The translations under genes and the position numbers were made by a program. Shown here piece after piece: positions 11,453 through 23,536 of a DNA stretch of 64,000 nucleotides (the stretch's first letter is position 1; each line of letters begins with the position of its first letter). The notes beneath the pieces were generated by a model. It saw only the letters and a program-made list of their open reading frames with translations, was not told where the DNA came from and ran no database searches. This stretch comes from Chaetorhynchus papuensis (taxonomy: Eukaryota > Chordata > Aves > Passeriformes > Rhipiduridae): NCBI GenBank assembly GCA_013396525.1, contig VWYX01001144.1:1-64000 (forward strand), in the 5' to 3' direction.

Positions 11453-13245
11453 GTTTTTCCCTGCCAGCCCTCACTCAAACACCCCACATTGCTCCCCACT
11501 GCTGCCAGAGCTCACACACTGAACGGGGTAATTCAGCAATGCAGCCCTGCCTCTGGGCCAGGGGAGCACGACTCAGTCACCAGAGCAACACCAGCTTCAC
11601 CAGGGTCTCACAGCAAGCACAGATCAAGCAGTTTGAATTTCAGTGTAAGTGGGAAAACACAATTAAACCTAGCACTGGCTCCTCCTCAGCAATACAGTAT
11701 AAATCTCTCCAGTAAAAGATAACTTCTTTCAAAAGCTTTATCAGAAGGGAAAAGAGCTACCTCATGTCCAGCTCTCTTACAACTTATCTGCCTCTGGGAA
11801 GCAGATTAGGGGGATGCACGTCCTGCATCACATCCAGCTCCAGTGCAGCTGTGTTTCTGCAGGAGCCAGGATGCCCTGGACTGACACTACACTGCATTAG
11901 TCCAGGACAAATAGGGTAACTCACTGGCCTTTAACTACCCCTCAGCAGAGTCAAACCCTACCCCAGCTCAGGCTGGTTTCCCAGTTTTGCAGCCACCACC
12001 AGTGCCTGTCACACACTGGAGCACAGCCAGGAATCCTCCACTCGTGGCATTCCTTGCTGCACCTTCTCCTGTCACAAATGCACTGAGGCCAGCAGAAGGC
12101 TTTTGACTTCATCACTGCAACTGGCACTGAGTTTGGTACCAGGTTTCACCTCCTGAAACAGTTCCTGCAGCTCAGGCAGTTCATTTGCTTCCCAGGTTGC
12201 TTGGCAGGAGATCAAATTCTGCTGCCATGAGGAGCAAGGACTGGGTGACAGTTGAGTGAGGAGCTGGTTAATTGGACAGGGAAACAGTTTAAGCACCGGG
12301 CTGGTTGGTCAGGACTCACTGAAAATTTGCAGTTTCATCTGTGACATGACAGGATGGGCTCAGCCTAGCTCCAAGGCACCACAGGGTGAGGGGTTCCTGC
12401 TCCCATTCTTCCAGGACACCCCTGGGGACACTGCTGGGGCCTGTGGGGAATCCTGAGCCCCTCTAAACTGATTATTTGTTCTGTAAACACAGAGAAAACC
12501 TCAGCCTTCTGAGCTGTCTGCAATTTGTCATCCCCACAGTAATTCCCCCCCTTTTCACAAGAGCCTGGGATATGAATAACTTCTCCTTCATATTCTCTGC
12601 AAATGAGAAAGACTCTCTTTTTAAATTATTCATAACATTATTATTATTAAAAGTCAAAGCACCATTTAATGAAATAACATTTTTAAAGTCTGATTGCACT
12701 AAAGCCAGAATGCCACAGTTTGTAAAACATCAGTGTCCTTTAGCCTGTGCTGAATTACAAGAGAAATGAGTCTGAAATCACACTTGTAGCTCAAGAGAAA
12801 ACTCTTCTCCAATACACAAATCAATACATGATTTAATTGTGTTTTATTGCTGCTTTTGCTTCAATCTGGGGTCAGAAAAGAGCCTGAGAACATCCTATTT
12901 GCTATTTTCCCAAGTCGTATTCCCTCAACACGCTCCTGTTTTTTAATTCCAACCTTCAAGTTCTCTCCAGCTGCAGGGCAACAGGGAGGCTGATGGAGCG
13001 AGTGGGGAATGAGAGCAAGCTCGATATTCCCCTCTGGACTGCAGCTCATGGAAAGGTTCTCATCTAAGATTGGCTTCTGAAGGTGCCAAGGAAACCAGGA
13101 TGGAAAAGGCAGAGCTAAAATCCTTACAAAGCACAAGCGTCTGTGCCACTGAGGTGGCTCTAACACCGACCCACGGCTGTCCCCGAGCACAGCCCAACGT
13201 TATCCTGCACAAACCAGGGCTCTGGAGCAGCTCAGGAAAAGACAC
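11453..13245. other. Unique non-coding sequence
   Basis: Mixed composition with no recognised exon. It contains a short ATT microsatellite at 12637-12650. Short ORFs on both strands do not resemble known proteins. Confidence 0.4.
12637..12650. repeat. (ATT)n microsatellite
   Basis: ATTATTATTATTAA tract, a short simple repeat. Confidence 0.65.
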
Positions 13246-13463
13246 CGAGCTCCTGGAGCAGGGCCAGTGGAGATGCTGATGGGCCTGGAGCATCTCTGTG
13301 CCCAGGACAGGCTGAGGGAGCTGGGGCTGCTCAGCCTCGAGAGGAGCCCCAGCTGAGAGGGGCCCTCAGCCCTGGGTGTCCCTGGGTGTCCCTGGCTGCA
13401 GGGAGGGCTCAGGGCAGGGCCCAGGCTCTGCTGCCGGGGCCCAGCAATGGCACCAGAGCAACG

Positions 13464-13945
13464 GGCAGGGCCTGAGCCCAGCAATTCCCCTCACAGGAGG
13501 CACAANNNNNNNNNNNNNNNNNNNNNNNNNNNNNNNNNNNNNNNNNNNNNNNNNNNNNNNNNNNNNNNNNNNNNNNNNNNNNNNNNNNNNNNNNNNNNNN
13601 NNNNNNNNNNNNNNNNNNNNNNNNNNNNNNNNNNNNNNNNNNNNNNNNNNNNNNNNNNNNNNNNNNNNNNNNNNNNNNNNNNNNNNNNNNNNNNNNNNNN
13701 NNNNNNNNNNNNNNNNNNNNNNNNNNNNNNNNNNNNNNNNNNNNNNNNNNNNNNNNNNNNNNNNNNNNNNNNNNNNNNNNNNNNNNNNNNNNNNNNNNNN
13801 NNNNNNNNNNNNNNNNGCACAACTCCTGCCCTGGGCAGTGCCCAGCCCAGCAATTCCCCTCACAGGAGGCACAACTCCTGCCCTGGGCAGTGCCCAGCCC
13901 AGCAATTCCCCCTGCACAGGAGGCACAACTCCTGCCCTGGGCAGG
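13464..13945 (+). repeat. 52-54 bp minisatellite inside CR1
   Basis: Two full units are visible after the gap, at 13817-13868 (52 bp) and 13869-13922 (54 bp), plus a partial unit from 13923. Before the gap the array is entered at CCCAGCAATTCCCCTCACAGG near 13480-13500. The unit includes GCACAACTCCTGCCCTGGGC and AGTGCCCAGCCCAGCAATTC. The two full units differ by only a 2 bp insertion, so the array is young or homogenised. Long open frames across it and the N run are artefacts of the repeat. Confidence 0.85.
13506..13816. other. Assembly gap (311 N)
   Basis: A run of N lies entirely within the minisatellite. The distance between the unit start before the gap (13500) and the one after it (13817) is 317 bases, close to six units of 52-53 bp, but the true copy number is unknown. 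Confidence 0.98.
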
Positions 13946-14122
13946 GCCTGAGCTGGGACAGAGCCCAGAGAGGGGCTGGAGTCTCCTCCCTGGGGATATT
14001 CCAGAGCCCTCTGGACACTCCTGTGCCCTGTGCTCTGGGATGGCCCTGCTGGAGCAGGGAGGTGGCACCTGATGAGCCACTGTGGTCCCTCCAGCCTGAC
14101 CCGTCCTCAGATTTTGTGATTA

Positions 14123-17100
14123 TTTTTAAGGGAAAAACCAGATTCTACTATTTCATCACTACTAGACTAATAACATATTGTTTTCTTTTTTAAATCTTTT
14201 TTCAACATTCTTTGAGTTTCATCAAACTTTGTTTCAAGGTTCAGCAATCATTTTTCTCATGGACCAATAACAAACCCATTCCCAAATACACAATCCTGGC
14301 TGATGTCCAGAGCTATGTGAACTGATCCCAGTGGATAAATCCTCATGCAGTGTGTATGGAACCTTTTCATCCCCCAGATTTTTCTAATAGTGGAAGAATT
14401 CCTGAAAATTCCTAGGCTTGAGACAGAACTCCTGGTTCCTGTTCTCCCCAGCTAATCCTTGTCTTCTACTCTGCCTTTTTAGCCTCTCTCTAATACCAAC
14501 ACCCAGAGCTGATGGCTCTGTTTTGACTTTTACTCCAGAAAATAGCAATAGTTCAATTAAAATCAGTAAGAATTTAAATCCTGAATCCAACTGAACTCCT
14601 GCTTTTTATTCTCCACAGGTCTCTAAGGAGATGTGCAATTTTTAGAGTATTTACTTAAAGTTTTTTTTTAAAGATGAAATGGATTTTTGTCTTGGAAGAT
14701 GGAAACGTACTTTAAAGCTTGACTGCAGGAATTAACGGAAAACCATGTTTTAGCTTGAGGCTATGCATTTATCCCCCAAATCTTGTAGGCACAGAGCTGC
14801 AAATGGACCCTCACCTCACCACTTCCATCTCTGCACCAATTCCTTCCAGGGGAAATCTCTCCAAGATGCACCCAGCCCCTCCTCCTGAGTCTGGGAAAAC
14901 AACCAGTGATTTGCCATTTCCTCCTCCTTTTCACTGCTGGTGATGCAATCATGCCATTGCAGGCATTTATTTTCAAGATGCATAAATAGAAAGATTCTAG
15001 AAATTAGGTAATGATCTCAGAAGATCCCAAACATATGAAAACAAGGGCACCTGCAGAATTTTGTGGTGAGATAAATCTACCCAGGAGTGTTTGTCATTCC
15101 TTAGTAAACAGACATGCTGGAAGCAAAATTACTGCTTTGTGCAAACAACAGAGGGTTTGTTTAGTAAGCTCAAAGCAAAACAGACAAATTTGGGTTTTTG
15201 TGGAAGTTTACCTGAGTCCTTTGTGATTCTCACACCCTTCACAGCACAGCCAGGAGAAGAGGGGCTCCTGACAATGGGCTGAGCTCCTGCAAGTCCCATC
15301 TCCTTGAACAGAAGATCCATCCCCAAGGCACAAAAATTGCATTTTGCACTTTCTGTTCTTGTTTCATGGCCATTAAAAAAAAATCCCTGCATTTCAAGAA
15401 ACATTTTCCTCCATTATGCACTAAGAAAAGCACTACTTAAAGATCAGTTTTACAGCTGGAATTGAAAAACAGGATGAAGAACAATCACCCTATTCAAGGC
15501 ATTGCTGCAGAACGAGGAGTTGGATTTAGCAAAGCCCCAGATTCCAAAAATTATGAACTGGCCAGAGGAACCCCCCCCATTCTGTACATCCAGGGAATCC
15601 TATACTGAACCATATGGACTTGAATGCACAGTCCTTGCTCACAGCACAGCCCTCTGAGAGACTCAGCTGCCAGTGCTCCACAAATACACCAAATAAAAGC
15701 CACCACAGGCTCCTGGGGACCCACTGGAAAGGCAGGAAAGGAGCACAGAGACAGTGCTGCTTTCTGAGTTTGGGTTTTCCTTCTGCTGACACCTGCCTTG
15801 CTCCAATCGCCTCCCCATTCCTCATTTTCTGAGGAAATCTGGAGCTAGAATTCCACTTTGCTCCTTCTTCTACGCTCATCAACCACTACAGATAAATCAA
15901 ATCTATCCCCTTTTCCCAGCAATATGACAAGCCAAATCCATCTGGAACCTAATTATTGTTCCAATGCCTATTGTTCCAATATAAATCATCTAAAACTGCA
16001 ATACAAAAAGAATAATCTATGCTACTGCTAATACTTGCCTTGCTCCATTTTCAACTATCTTTGTAAGTAAGTCAAGGGTGTGATAAATCTTCCCAGTGAT
16101 ACTCCTGAATTTATAACCCAGATGGATCAATAGACTTCCTGTGACACACATCCCTGGAGGGATTCTGTACACGATTGCTGGGATGGTGGGAAGAGCACAG
16201 TGACATCCACATTAGGGCTTTCCTGTATCCAGCTCCCCCAAAACAAGCCTCCTTGTCCTTGTGCTGACTCCAGGGAAGCTCCTGCTGGATGCTGGGGTGC
16301 CCATCCTGCTCCTCAGCAGGCTACCAGTCCAGGGACTCCTGGCACAGCAGCCCCTGCCCAGAGCATGGGATAAATGAAACATCTTGTAACAAAGCACTGC
16401 CAGGCTGATGACAAATTCTGGAGTGGGAAGCATTAGGAGAATCCCACAGAGCTGGAGGCTAAACAGCACCAGAAGAGAGAGATAGGAAAGCATGGGATGT
16501 AGAAAGAGATGGAATGAGAGAAGCACACCCGATGAGCTCTAAGCATCCATCACAGAATATCACCAATCACTCCTGCTCTGTACCAGGACAGAGATGAATG
16601 AGAGGAAATACCAATACAGCAGAATGTTCTTGCAGAGCCATGTACCCTTGGGCCTGGTTTCCCCCTTGGGGCACTTCCTGAGCCAAGCCCCAGCTCCAGG
16701 ACAGCACCACCTCACACAAACTGGAGGCCCCACATGGAAAGCATTTTCCTGCTGCTTTCTTTCAGGGCAGTTGAACAAGTTTCCAGCCCAGGCACTGCCT
16801 GCACCTGCAATGACTACAAACCACAGCACAGCTGACACTTAACCCAGGGTGTTCTCTGTGTGGAAACTCATTCTGGAGCTCACTGATTCCAGCCCCCAAC
16901 TCTCTTAGCCCAGTTAACTGAAGAGAAAATGAAGTGACACAGAGGCACCTAAACTGTGGAGAGGGGGGCTTGAAGTATCCCAGCCTCCCCAGATACTCCA
17001 TGTACAGCACTGTACAAAAGGCTGATTTCCAGTGAACAGAAGGTTTTAGTGCTGCACTCGACAGACATGAAGAGTGTTTTAATAGTTAGTTACTGAGCTC

Positions 17101-17964
17101 TTCAGTAGTGGTTACAATCTGCTGCCATATTAACTTCACCCCATAATTAGCTACCTGGGGAAAACATGTTATTATTCAGAGGACCCAGGTGAAGGGAAAA
17201 ACAACTCCAGAGGTCTGAACCTCATGCTTTATTTCCCCTTCAAAACAAAGATGAAGCAAGGCTTGCTCCATTATATGCACTGGACAATTTTGCTGTGCAC
17301 TTGGCAAAGTGCAGAAGTGAAAGATGAACAAAAATATTCCTGCAGAAAATCAAAACTGTTTATTTCTGATAAAAGAGAACAGCAGGAAAGCCCTGCACTT
17401 AAAGATCTCCACCAGCGAGCTCTAAAGAGGCTGCAAGGTACTCTACAATATTTATGAGTGCAAGATATATACTATAGATTAATTCATAAATTCTCCATAC
17501 ATAATTTATAGTCTATTTACAGAGTAAAACACTCATCACACAGCAACCACCACAAATGCATTCACTTAAACTTAAGGGCATCTGTAATGCCTGCTCAGAA
17601 ATCAGAGCCCATAATAAACCAGTCACAAGCAATGACAAGCTGACTAAAATGCCCAGGAAGAGAAAGGAAATGCATTTTTAAGGCAGCTGATGCACTATAA
17701 ATTTTTAATGCTCCATAAAATCTTTCATTTAGTTGTATTTATATAGTATTAAGTACATTGTTCCAGTTCAGAGTCAGAAATTAGTCTTAACTTGAATTTT
17801 AGAGAGAACTTAGTTTTTCTTGCCTACAGTTTAACCTCATACTAAAAGCTACAAATTGTGGCTCAATGAATTCATACTAAAGCAGCATAATTCCTTCATT
17901 TCCTCAAAAATCCTCCCTGAACAGAACTATTTTTCCTATTTAACAATGCAAAGCAATTGTGCAG
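14123..17964. other. Unique non-coding sequence
   Basis: About 3.8 kb with no recognised gene, RNA or mobile element. Composition alternates between AT-rich stretches and moderately GC-rich ones (16200-16350 and 16640-16730). Many frames carry short ORFs that do not resemble known proteins. Confidence 0.4.
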
Positions 17965-18216
17965 TCACAGAATCAGAGAATTCCAGAACGGCTGGAGTTG
18001 GAAGGGACCTTAAAGCCCACCCAGTGCCACCCCTGCCATGGCAGGGACACCTCCCACTGTCCCAGGCTGCTCCCAGCCCCAATGTCCAGCCTGGCCTTGG
18101 GCACTGCCAGGGATCCAGGGGCAGCCCCAGCTGCTCTGGGCACCCTGTGCCAGGGCCTCACCTCCCTCCCAGGGAGGAATTTCTTCCTGATTTCCCGTCT
18201 AACCCTACTCCCTTTG
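17965..18216 (-). mobile_element. CR1: CR1 LINE 3' fragment (antisense), well preserved
   Basis: About 250 bp of CR1 in reverse orientation, starting at TCACAGAATCAGAGAATTCC and running through GGAAGGGACCTTAAAGCCC, CAGGGACACCTCCCACTGTC, CAGGGATCCAGGGGCAGCC, CACCCTGTGCCAGGGCCTCA and GGAATTTCTTCCTGATTTCC. The CAGGGATCCAGGGGCAGCC segment is shared with the copies at 20727, 23378, 35830 and 52733, marking one recent subfamily. Confidence 0.92.
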
Positions 18217-20726
18217 TTAGGTGCCAAGGGCAATAAATGCAGTGACTGAACACAGGCACAGATCACGCTTTTCAGAGATCCCAAGACCCCCAGCAACACA
18301 CTTGGGGGTGTGTTTGCAACTTCAAAACAGCAGCAGAACTTGCTGCTCTAACAGCCAGGAAGCAGCTCACTGTGACTCCTGCAGTTCACACACACTGGAG
18401 GGAGACAGAATTCCCTGGCTCCAGCTCGAGGCATCACTGCTGCAGAGCAATTAAAACAAGCAGCCCTTTAGTTACACCTCGTTCCACTGTTTTCCTATAA
18501 ATTAGCTGTGCGATCAAAGCCTTTAAATGCTATTCTATTTATTTACTGAATATATTCTAATTTTCCATCACAGGAATAGGGAACATCTCTTAAAGAATGT
18601 GCATGATGAGCTCCCTCCTTCCACAGTTAGTTTAGAAAAATGTTGAAGGATGTTGTTAGGAGACAGCTTGTTCCCCATTAGAAAAACAGCAGGTTAAAAG
18701 CAGTGGTGTTACCCTGAGTCACAAGGCCCAAGATGCACTTTTTGGGTCTGCAGCTGAATTCCTGCAATAAAATGTGCTGCCTGCCTTGGCACCTAGCCAG
18801 CAGATCCCACTCCTTAACTGAGCACTGTCCTCTTCTGGATGATGCTTTTTGTTCTTTAAATGTCTTCATGGTGTTCCTCTGCATCCATATAAAGATTTTT
18901 AATTGCTGTTTAATATTAATGCAGTTTTCAGAACCAGTGAAAAAGCTGGGTTTTAATTTATTTTTAAAGTCCACATCAGCTTCAAAGTTGCAGCTATAAA
19001 TAGGAGTATTGGAGACAGACATAGCCAGGAGCTATTGCAGGGTGCAGTTTATCCTCTACACAAGACTGTGAATTACCGAACATCTGAGATGCCCCAATTT
19101 CAGTTGAGGCTCCTCAGCAACATGTCCTGACCCCACAGACCCTGGGAGAACTCCTGGCCCTGCTGAGGACACCGGCACCTCCATCATTTAGAGTCTGTGT
19201 TGAGGAGTTACAGTGAATTGAGAGGCTAAAACTGATTTCACTCAGCTGTACTTCAATCATCTTACCTGTCACTTTGGCCATGTTTGATAGCAGATCAACT
19301 GCTTGTGTTTAACACAGGATTTTTGCTGGGATAATAAATCTTCCAGCCAGGCATTTTCCTTTGTCCTGGTGACATTTTAATTGACTTCTAAGGACAAAGC
19401 TGATTTTATGTATTTCAGCTTTAATTGCTGATCACTTTCCTGGATTTCTTTCACACAACCACATTAAGCATTAGGTTATTTAAGGAGATTAGGGAGTTTT
19501 ACCATTGAGAACCATGCTCCCAGTTACAATGGAAATACACTCAGTGGTAGAAATTGGTTGATCAAGAACTTTGAAACTCATTTTGAATGAGTTCCCTGAG
19601 TCTGCTTCACACAGTTCCATAGAAGGGAGCCTAAGGATTATGTGAAGGAGTAAATCTGACACTGCTTAATGCCTCAAAAGGACCCGCCTCCACCTCCAAA
19701 ATCTGTAATTATGTGTGATTTGCATTAAGCCTTAGAGAGAAATAGAAATCCCTACACAAAACAGAAAAAAGCAGATTAGGAGCAATATTCTGTTGACAGT
19801 CCTGCAAATGATTTATGTCAATTATGCTAATTCCTGTGCTCTCATGAAACCACGTCTCACTCCATCACTTCAGAAGAGGGGGACACCAACCCAGAGGCAC
19901 ACAGTTCCACCTCCCAGAAAGGAACAGCCTGATTTGAAGCTTATCCAGTGAAAAGTGCATTGCATCCAACACTGCTTCAAAAAGCAAAGCTGCAAAGCTA
20001 TCAAGCAGCAACAAGAGAAAAGTCATTTTTCATTAGAGCCTCAAGATGTGCAGAGATAAAGCCATTAAAGTGCAGGTGTGATGTATGCACGGGGCTGAGC
20101 TGCTCCCCACATCCCCCTGCTCTGCTCCTGCACCCACCAAAGGTCACGGATGACGACAGGAGGCACAAACTGCAGCTTGCTTTCGAGAGAGATGCTGATA
20201 CATCCTTCATTTAACAGGCACATCTTCAGGAATATTTCTGGCAATTGATGAATCATTTTGCAAGTCAAGGCAGAAAAGCCATCATTAAAAGCACCTTGTT
20301 GTTCCTGCAACAGGCACCTCGTTAAGAAATCTGCTTCAGCTCTCATTTTCCAATTCTTTGTTGGTGTCTCTGCAGATAAAAATCTCCCACCTCTCAGAGG
20401 CTTTAATTTGCCCCCAGGCAGCAGCAAAGGCTAATGCCGATCTGCAAAACACAGCTGAGAAGAAACTGCTGTGCCATCTGACAATATCCTGTATCTGGGG
20501 ATCTTCAAAGTTGGGATAACTTCTCCAAAAGCAAGAACAGCCTCACCAAGGCTCTCTGGCAGAACCACAGCAGGTGAATCAAAAGGCATCCAGCAGCTGT
20601 GGCAGCACTGATGGCAGGAAGGTCATTTACATATATGCAAATGAACACGCAGGGTGATGGCTTGGGCAATTTGCAATTTCCTCTGGGAGTTATCGGGATT
20701 CATCTTTCAAAAGTTGTTTCCACCAG
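18217..20726. other. Unique non-coding sequence
   Basis: About 2.5 kb with no recognised gene. The stretch 19240-19500 is AT-rich with ATTTTAATTGAC and TTTAATTGCTGATC-type motifs and resembles a conserved noncoding element. A perfect octamer ATGCAAAT lies at 20635-20642. Confidence 0.4.
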
Positions 20727-20886
20727 TCACAGAACCCCAGACTGGTTTGGGTTGGAGGGACCTTAAAGCCCCTCCAGTGCCACCCCTGCCATGGCAGGGA
20801 CACCTCCCACTGTCCCAGGCTGCTCCAAGCCCCAGTGTCCAGCCTGGCCTTGGGCACTGCCAGGGATCCAGGGGCAGCCACAGCCC
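20727..20886 (-). mobile_element. CR1: CR1 LINE 3' fragment (antisense)
   Basis: Starts at TCACAGAACCCCAGACTGG and continues with TTTGGGTTGGAGGGACCTT, CCATGGCAGGGACACCTCCC and CAGGGATCCAGGGGCAGCC. About 160 bp, very similar to the copy at 17965-18216 and therefore probably from the same subfamily. Confidence 0.92.
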
Positions 20887-23377
20887 AGGGAACAAACGAG
20901 AACTGCTCACAAATGAAGCTGACCAGGGTTACCTGGGTACATGTGAAAAGTGCTCTGTAATGTTTACCTCAAGCAGAACTGACTAAGAGAAATCATTAAT
21001 AAAATGCAAGAATGTTTAATTGGCACATTGTTAGGGGAACATTAATTGGCAACTCTAATACACTGAATAAATTAGCATAGTCAACAAGCTGAGGACTTAC
21101 ATGCATTATCACATACCTCACAATAACTTTTTAATTATTCAGAAAGCAAATAAATTATTTCCAAACTTGCATTCTCCTGTTTCACATTGTTCTTGTGGCT
21201 TTTAAATACATATTAACATTTCTCCCTTCTCAAGTCAAGTCCACCAAGCCCTGGTAATTTGGCTTGGTTTTTTCCTTCTATAGAAGTATAGGACAGAAAC
21301 AGAAATCACTGTTTCACTTGTAAAATCTGCAGTATTTTAGTCATATTTGTAAAACCTAAACCCCTAAAGCTTCAGAGACACAAACAACACCTTTGCAGAG
21401 GAGGAGAAAGAACCTGCTGATGTCAGTTTAAGGCACACTGATAGACTTAAATACGGTGTTTTTAAAGCTACACAAACAAGGTGTTAGCCACATTTCAATG
21501 TAAATAACCCCAATGTGGCTTGGATCAGTCTAACTACACTTTAAAATGCCCTTCTTTTGAATAATCAACACTTTGGACTAAACAGAAAGGCCCATTAGAG
21601 CAGGCAATTTTATTTCTGACACAGGTATCTCCACATTCTCCCCTTACCAATAATTCCCAAGCTCATAAATCTCTCTCTCCAGTTCCCCCTTTCAGTCCCA
21701 ATTACAAACACTATTTTTAACCAAAGCAAATGTCAGTGTACAAATAAAATTAAAAACACAATTAACATTATCAGATATAATAAGATGTTTAATTACCCTT
21801 GAAACTAGGCCTCGTGAAGAGCCAATAAACTTTAAAGTGCTTTTGTTACCAATCCAATTATCCATCATACAGAACATGAGACTGTTTGCATCGCCCTCGA
21901 ATGAGGGTCCAAGGGTTGGGACAGCAGAGCAAGGAAATGATGCTGCCATTAACAGTGAGAATGTTACAGAAACCTCTGTTAGAGAAGCTGTTCCTAGTCC
22001 AAACCCTCAGAAGAGGCAAGAAAAGCTTGATAACCTATAGAATATATGAAATAGTTCTCCAGTGTCTCATGCGGCAAAGCACTGAACAAAAATACTTCCT
22101 ATGAACCCCAAAACTCTGAAGTGCAGCACAGCAGTGATGCCACCAGACCCACGAGCCCCCATCAGCCCCCATTGCCAAAATTCCAGTTTCCAGCACAAAG
22201 CTCTGGTGCCAACTGACAGAGGGGAGGAAAATAAGTCTGCATTTAAAACACCCCAGGCTGTACAGAATGATCTTGAATAAACACCGAGATCTTTGCATTA
22301 GTGCAAAATGTTTAAACAGTGGGACCTGCAGGTGCCAAATCCACCAAGAGATTTTTTGAACTTCATGCACACTTGGAAAAGAAGCAGATCCAACAGGGAC
22401 TGGAGCCCAAATTGCCCCTAAGAAATAACCAAAACACCCACAAAAACCCCAAACACCACAAAAAAAAACAAAACCAAAAACACCACCAAAAATGACCAAA
22501 ACAGCAGCACAGACTTTTTGCCCAAATTCACTGGATGATTTCCCACACCTGAGAAGTTATTTACGTCATTATTACTTTTTTTTTTCCTGGACAAAATCAA
22601 CTACTAGAAAATGTTGATTAATTTGCAGCTTGATGCATAAAAAGTGAGCTTGTGAAATTACCAGAAGAGGTAAATAAATGATTCATGTGGGTTGGTTTTG
22701 CATGAATAAATTATTTGTTCCTTCTTCGTGTTTCATCTGATAGAAGAATGCAAGATTAATGCTATTCTATGCAAATAGAAAGCCTTTTATAAAATTCTGA
22801 CCTAATTATAGGTGTTTGCTGAGGAGCTCAGCACACTTGAGTTTTCAGGGAAAAATTCCTTGGTGCCACATTAGTGTAATGGAAGGAAAGATTCAAACAA
22901 TAATACGTGTCACTCCAGGATTATTAATAGAAATACATCTTATTAATACTTTTGTCTCCTTTAACCGTTTTCATCCTTTTGGAGAGGTGATACAATTGGT
23001 GCCCAAAATGCTACATCCCTCCAGCTAATGTTGAACATAGCACCTGATTCCAAATCACTGCAGATCATACAAAGTTGTGTATCCCAGCAGATTTTCATTA
23101 ATACCAATAAGAGAGATAGCATTCAAATGATGTGGTAGCCAAGGAAACAGAAGCACCTGACAGATGTTATCCCCCAGCCTTCTCCTTCAGAGGCAGGAGA
23201 GATGAACAGCTTGGGCCAATCCTGCAACAGCTGATGACCAAATGAATTGTTAAATCATCCTGATTTCCAACACCGTGGTGCTGACTGGCAAGGAGACTTT
23301 AGGAAGAATTTTTCATAAAAAATAATGATGAAAAACCAAATTCTTTCTTTCTAGCCACAATTTGAAACAAAACATCT
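20887..23377. other. Unique non-coding sequence with an A/C-rich tract
   Basis: About 2.5 kb without recognised genes. It includes the A/C-rich low-complexity tract at 22425-22505 and AT-rich, TAAT-motif-rich stretches at 21000-21160 and 22600-22810 that are candidates for conserved regulatory elements. Confidence 0.4.
22425..22505. repeat. A/C-rich low-complexity tract
   Basis: The plus strand is almost entirely A and C, repeating motifs such as CAAAAACCCC, AAACACCAC and ACCAAAAACACC. The complementary strand is G/T-rich and produces a spurious glycine- and phenylalanine-rich ORF. Confidence 0.8.
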
Positions 23378-23536
23378 TGCCCAGAGAAGCTGTGGCTGCC
23401 CCTGGATCCCTGGCAGTGCCCAAGGCCAGGCTGGATAGGGCTTGGAGCAGCCTGGGGCAGCGGGAGGTGTCCCTGCCCATGGCAGGGGTGGCACTGGATG
23501 AGCCTTCCAACCCAATCCCTTCTGGGATTCTGTGAT
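23378..23536 (+). mobile_element. CR1: CR1 LINE 3'-end fragment
   Basis: Sense orientation: TTGCCCAGAGAAGCTGTGGC, CCCTGGATCCCTGGCAGTGC, AGGTGTCCCTGCCCATGGCA, CCTTCCAACCCAATCCC and the tail TTCTGGGATTCTGTGAT. About 160 bp and well preserved. Confidence 0.92.

Larger units (their letters stand above)
13246..14122 (+). mobile_element. CR1: CR1 LINE fragment interrupted by an internal minisatellite and gap
   Basis: The left part shows GATGGGCCTGGAGCATCTC, GGACAGGCTGAGGGAGCTGG and GGCTGCTCAGCCTCGAGAGG, matching the CR1 segment upstream of the 3' UTR. The right part, from about 13965, shows CCCAGAGAGGGGCTGGAGTC, TCCCTGGGGATATTCCAGAG and a terminal CAGATTTTGTGATTATT, matching the CR1 3' UTR and tail. 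The middle, which in CR1 carries a CACAGGAGGTTCC and GAAGAACTCCTTCCCTG-like stretch, is replaced by a 52-54 bp tandem array and a 311 bp N gap. The family assignment rests on remembered consensus landmarks, and the precise left boundary is uncertain. Confidence 0.72.

Noticed and set aside
13366..14193. Long open frames of 186-248 codons across the first gap
   Set aside because: Most of their length is N. The visible parts are CR1 sequence and a tandem repeat open in several frames on both strands.
17965..18299. ORFs of 96-126 codons rich in HGRDTSHCPRL-type sequence
   Set aside because: These are translations of the CR1 3' UTR; the same peptide text recurs at 20727, 35830 and 52733.
22035..22499. 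154-codon minus-strand ORF with a glycine/phenylalanine-rich start
   Set aside because: The start is the complement of an A/C-rich low-complexity tract; no family similarity beyond that.
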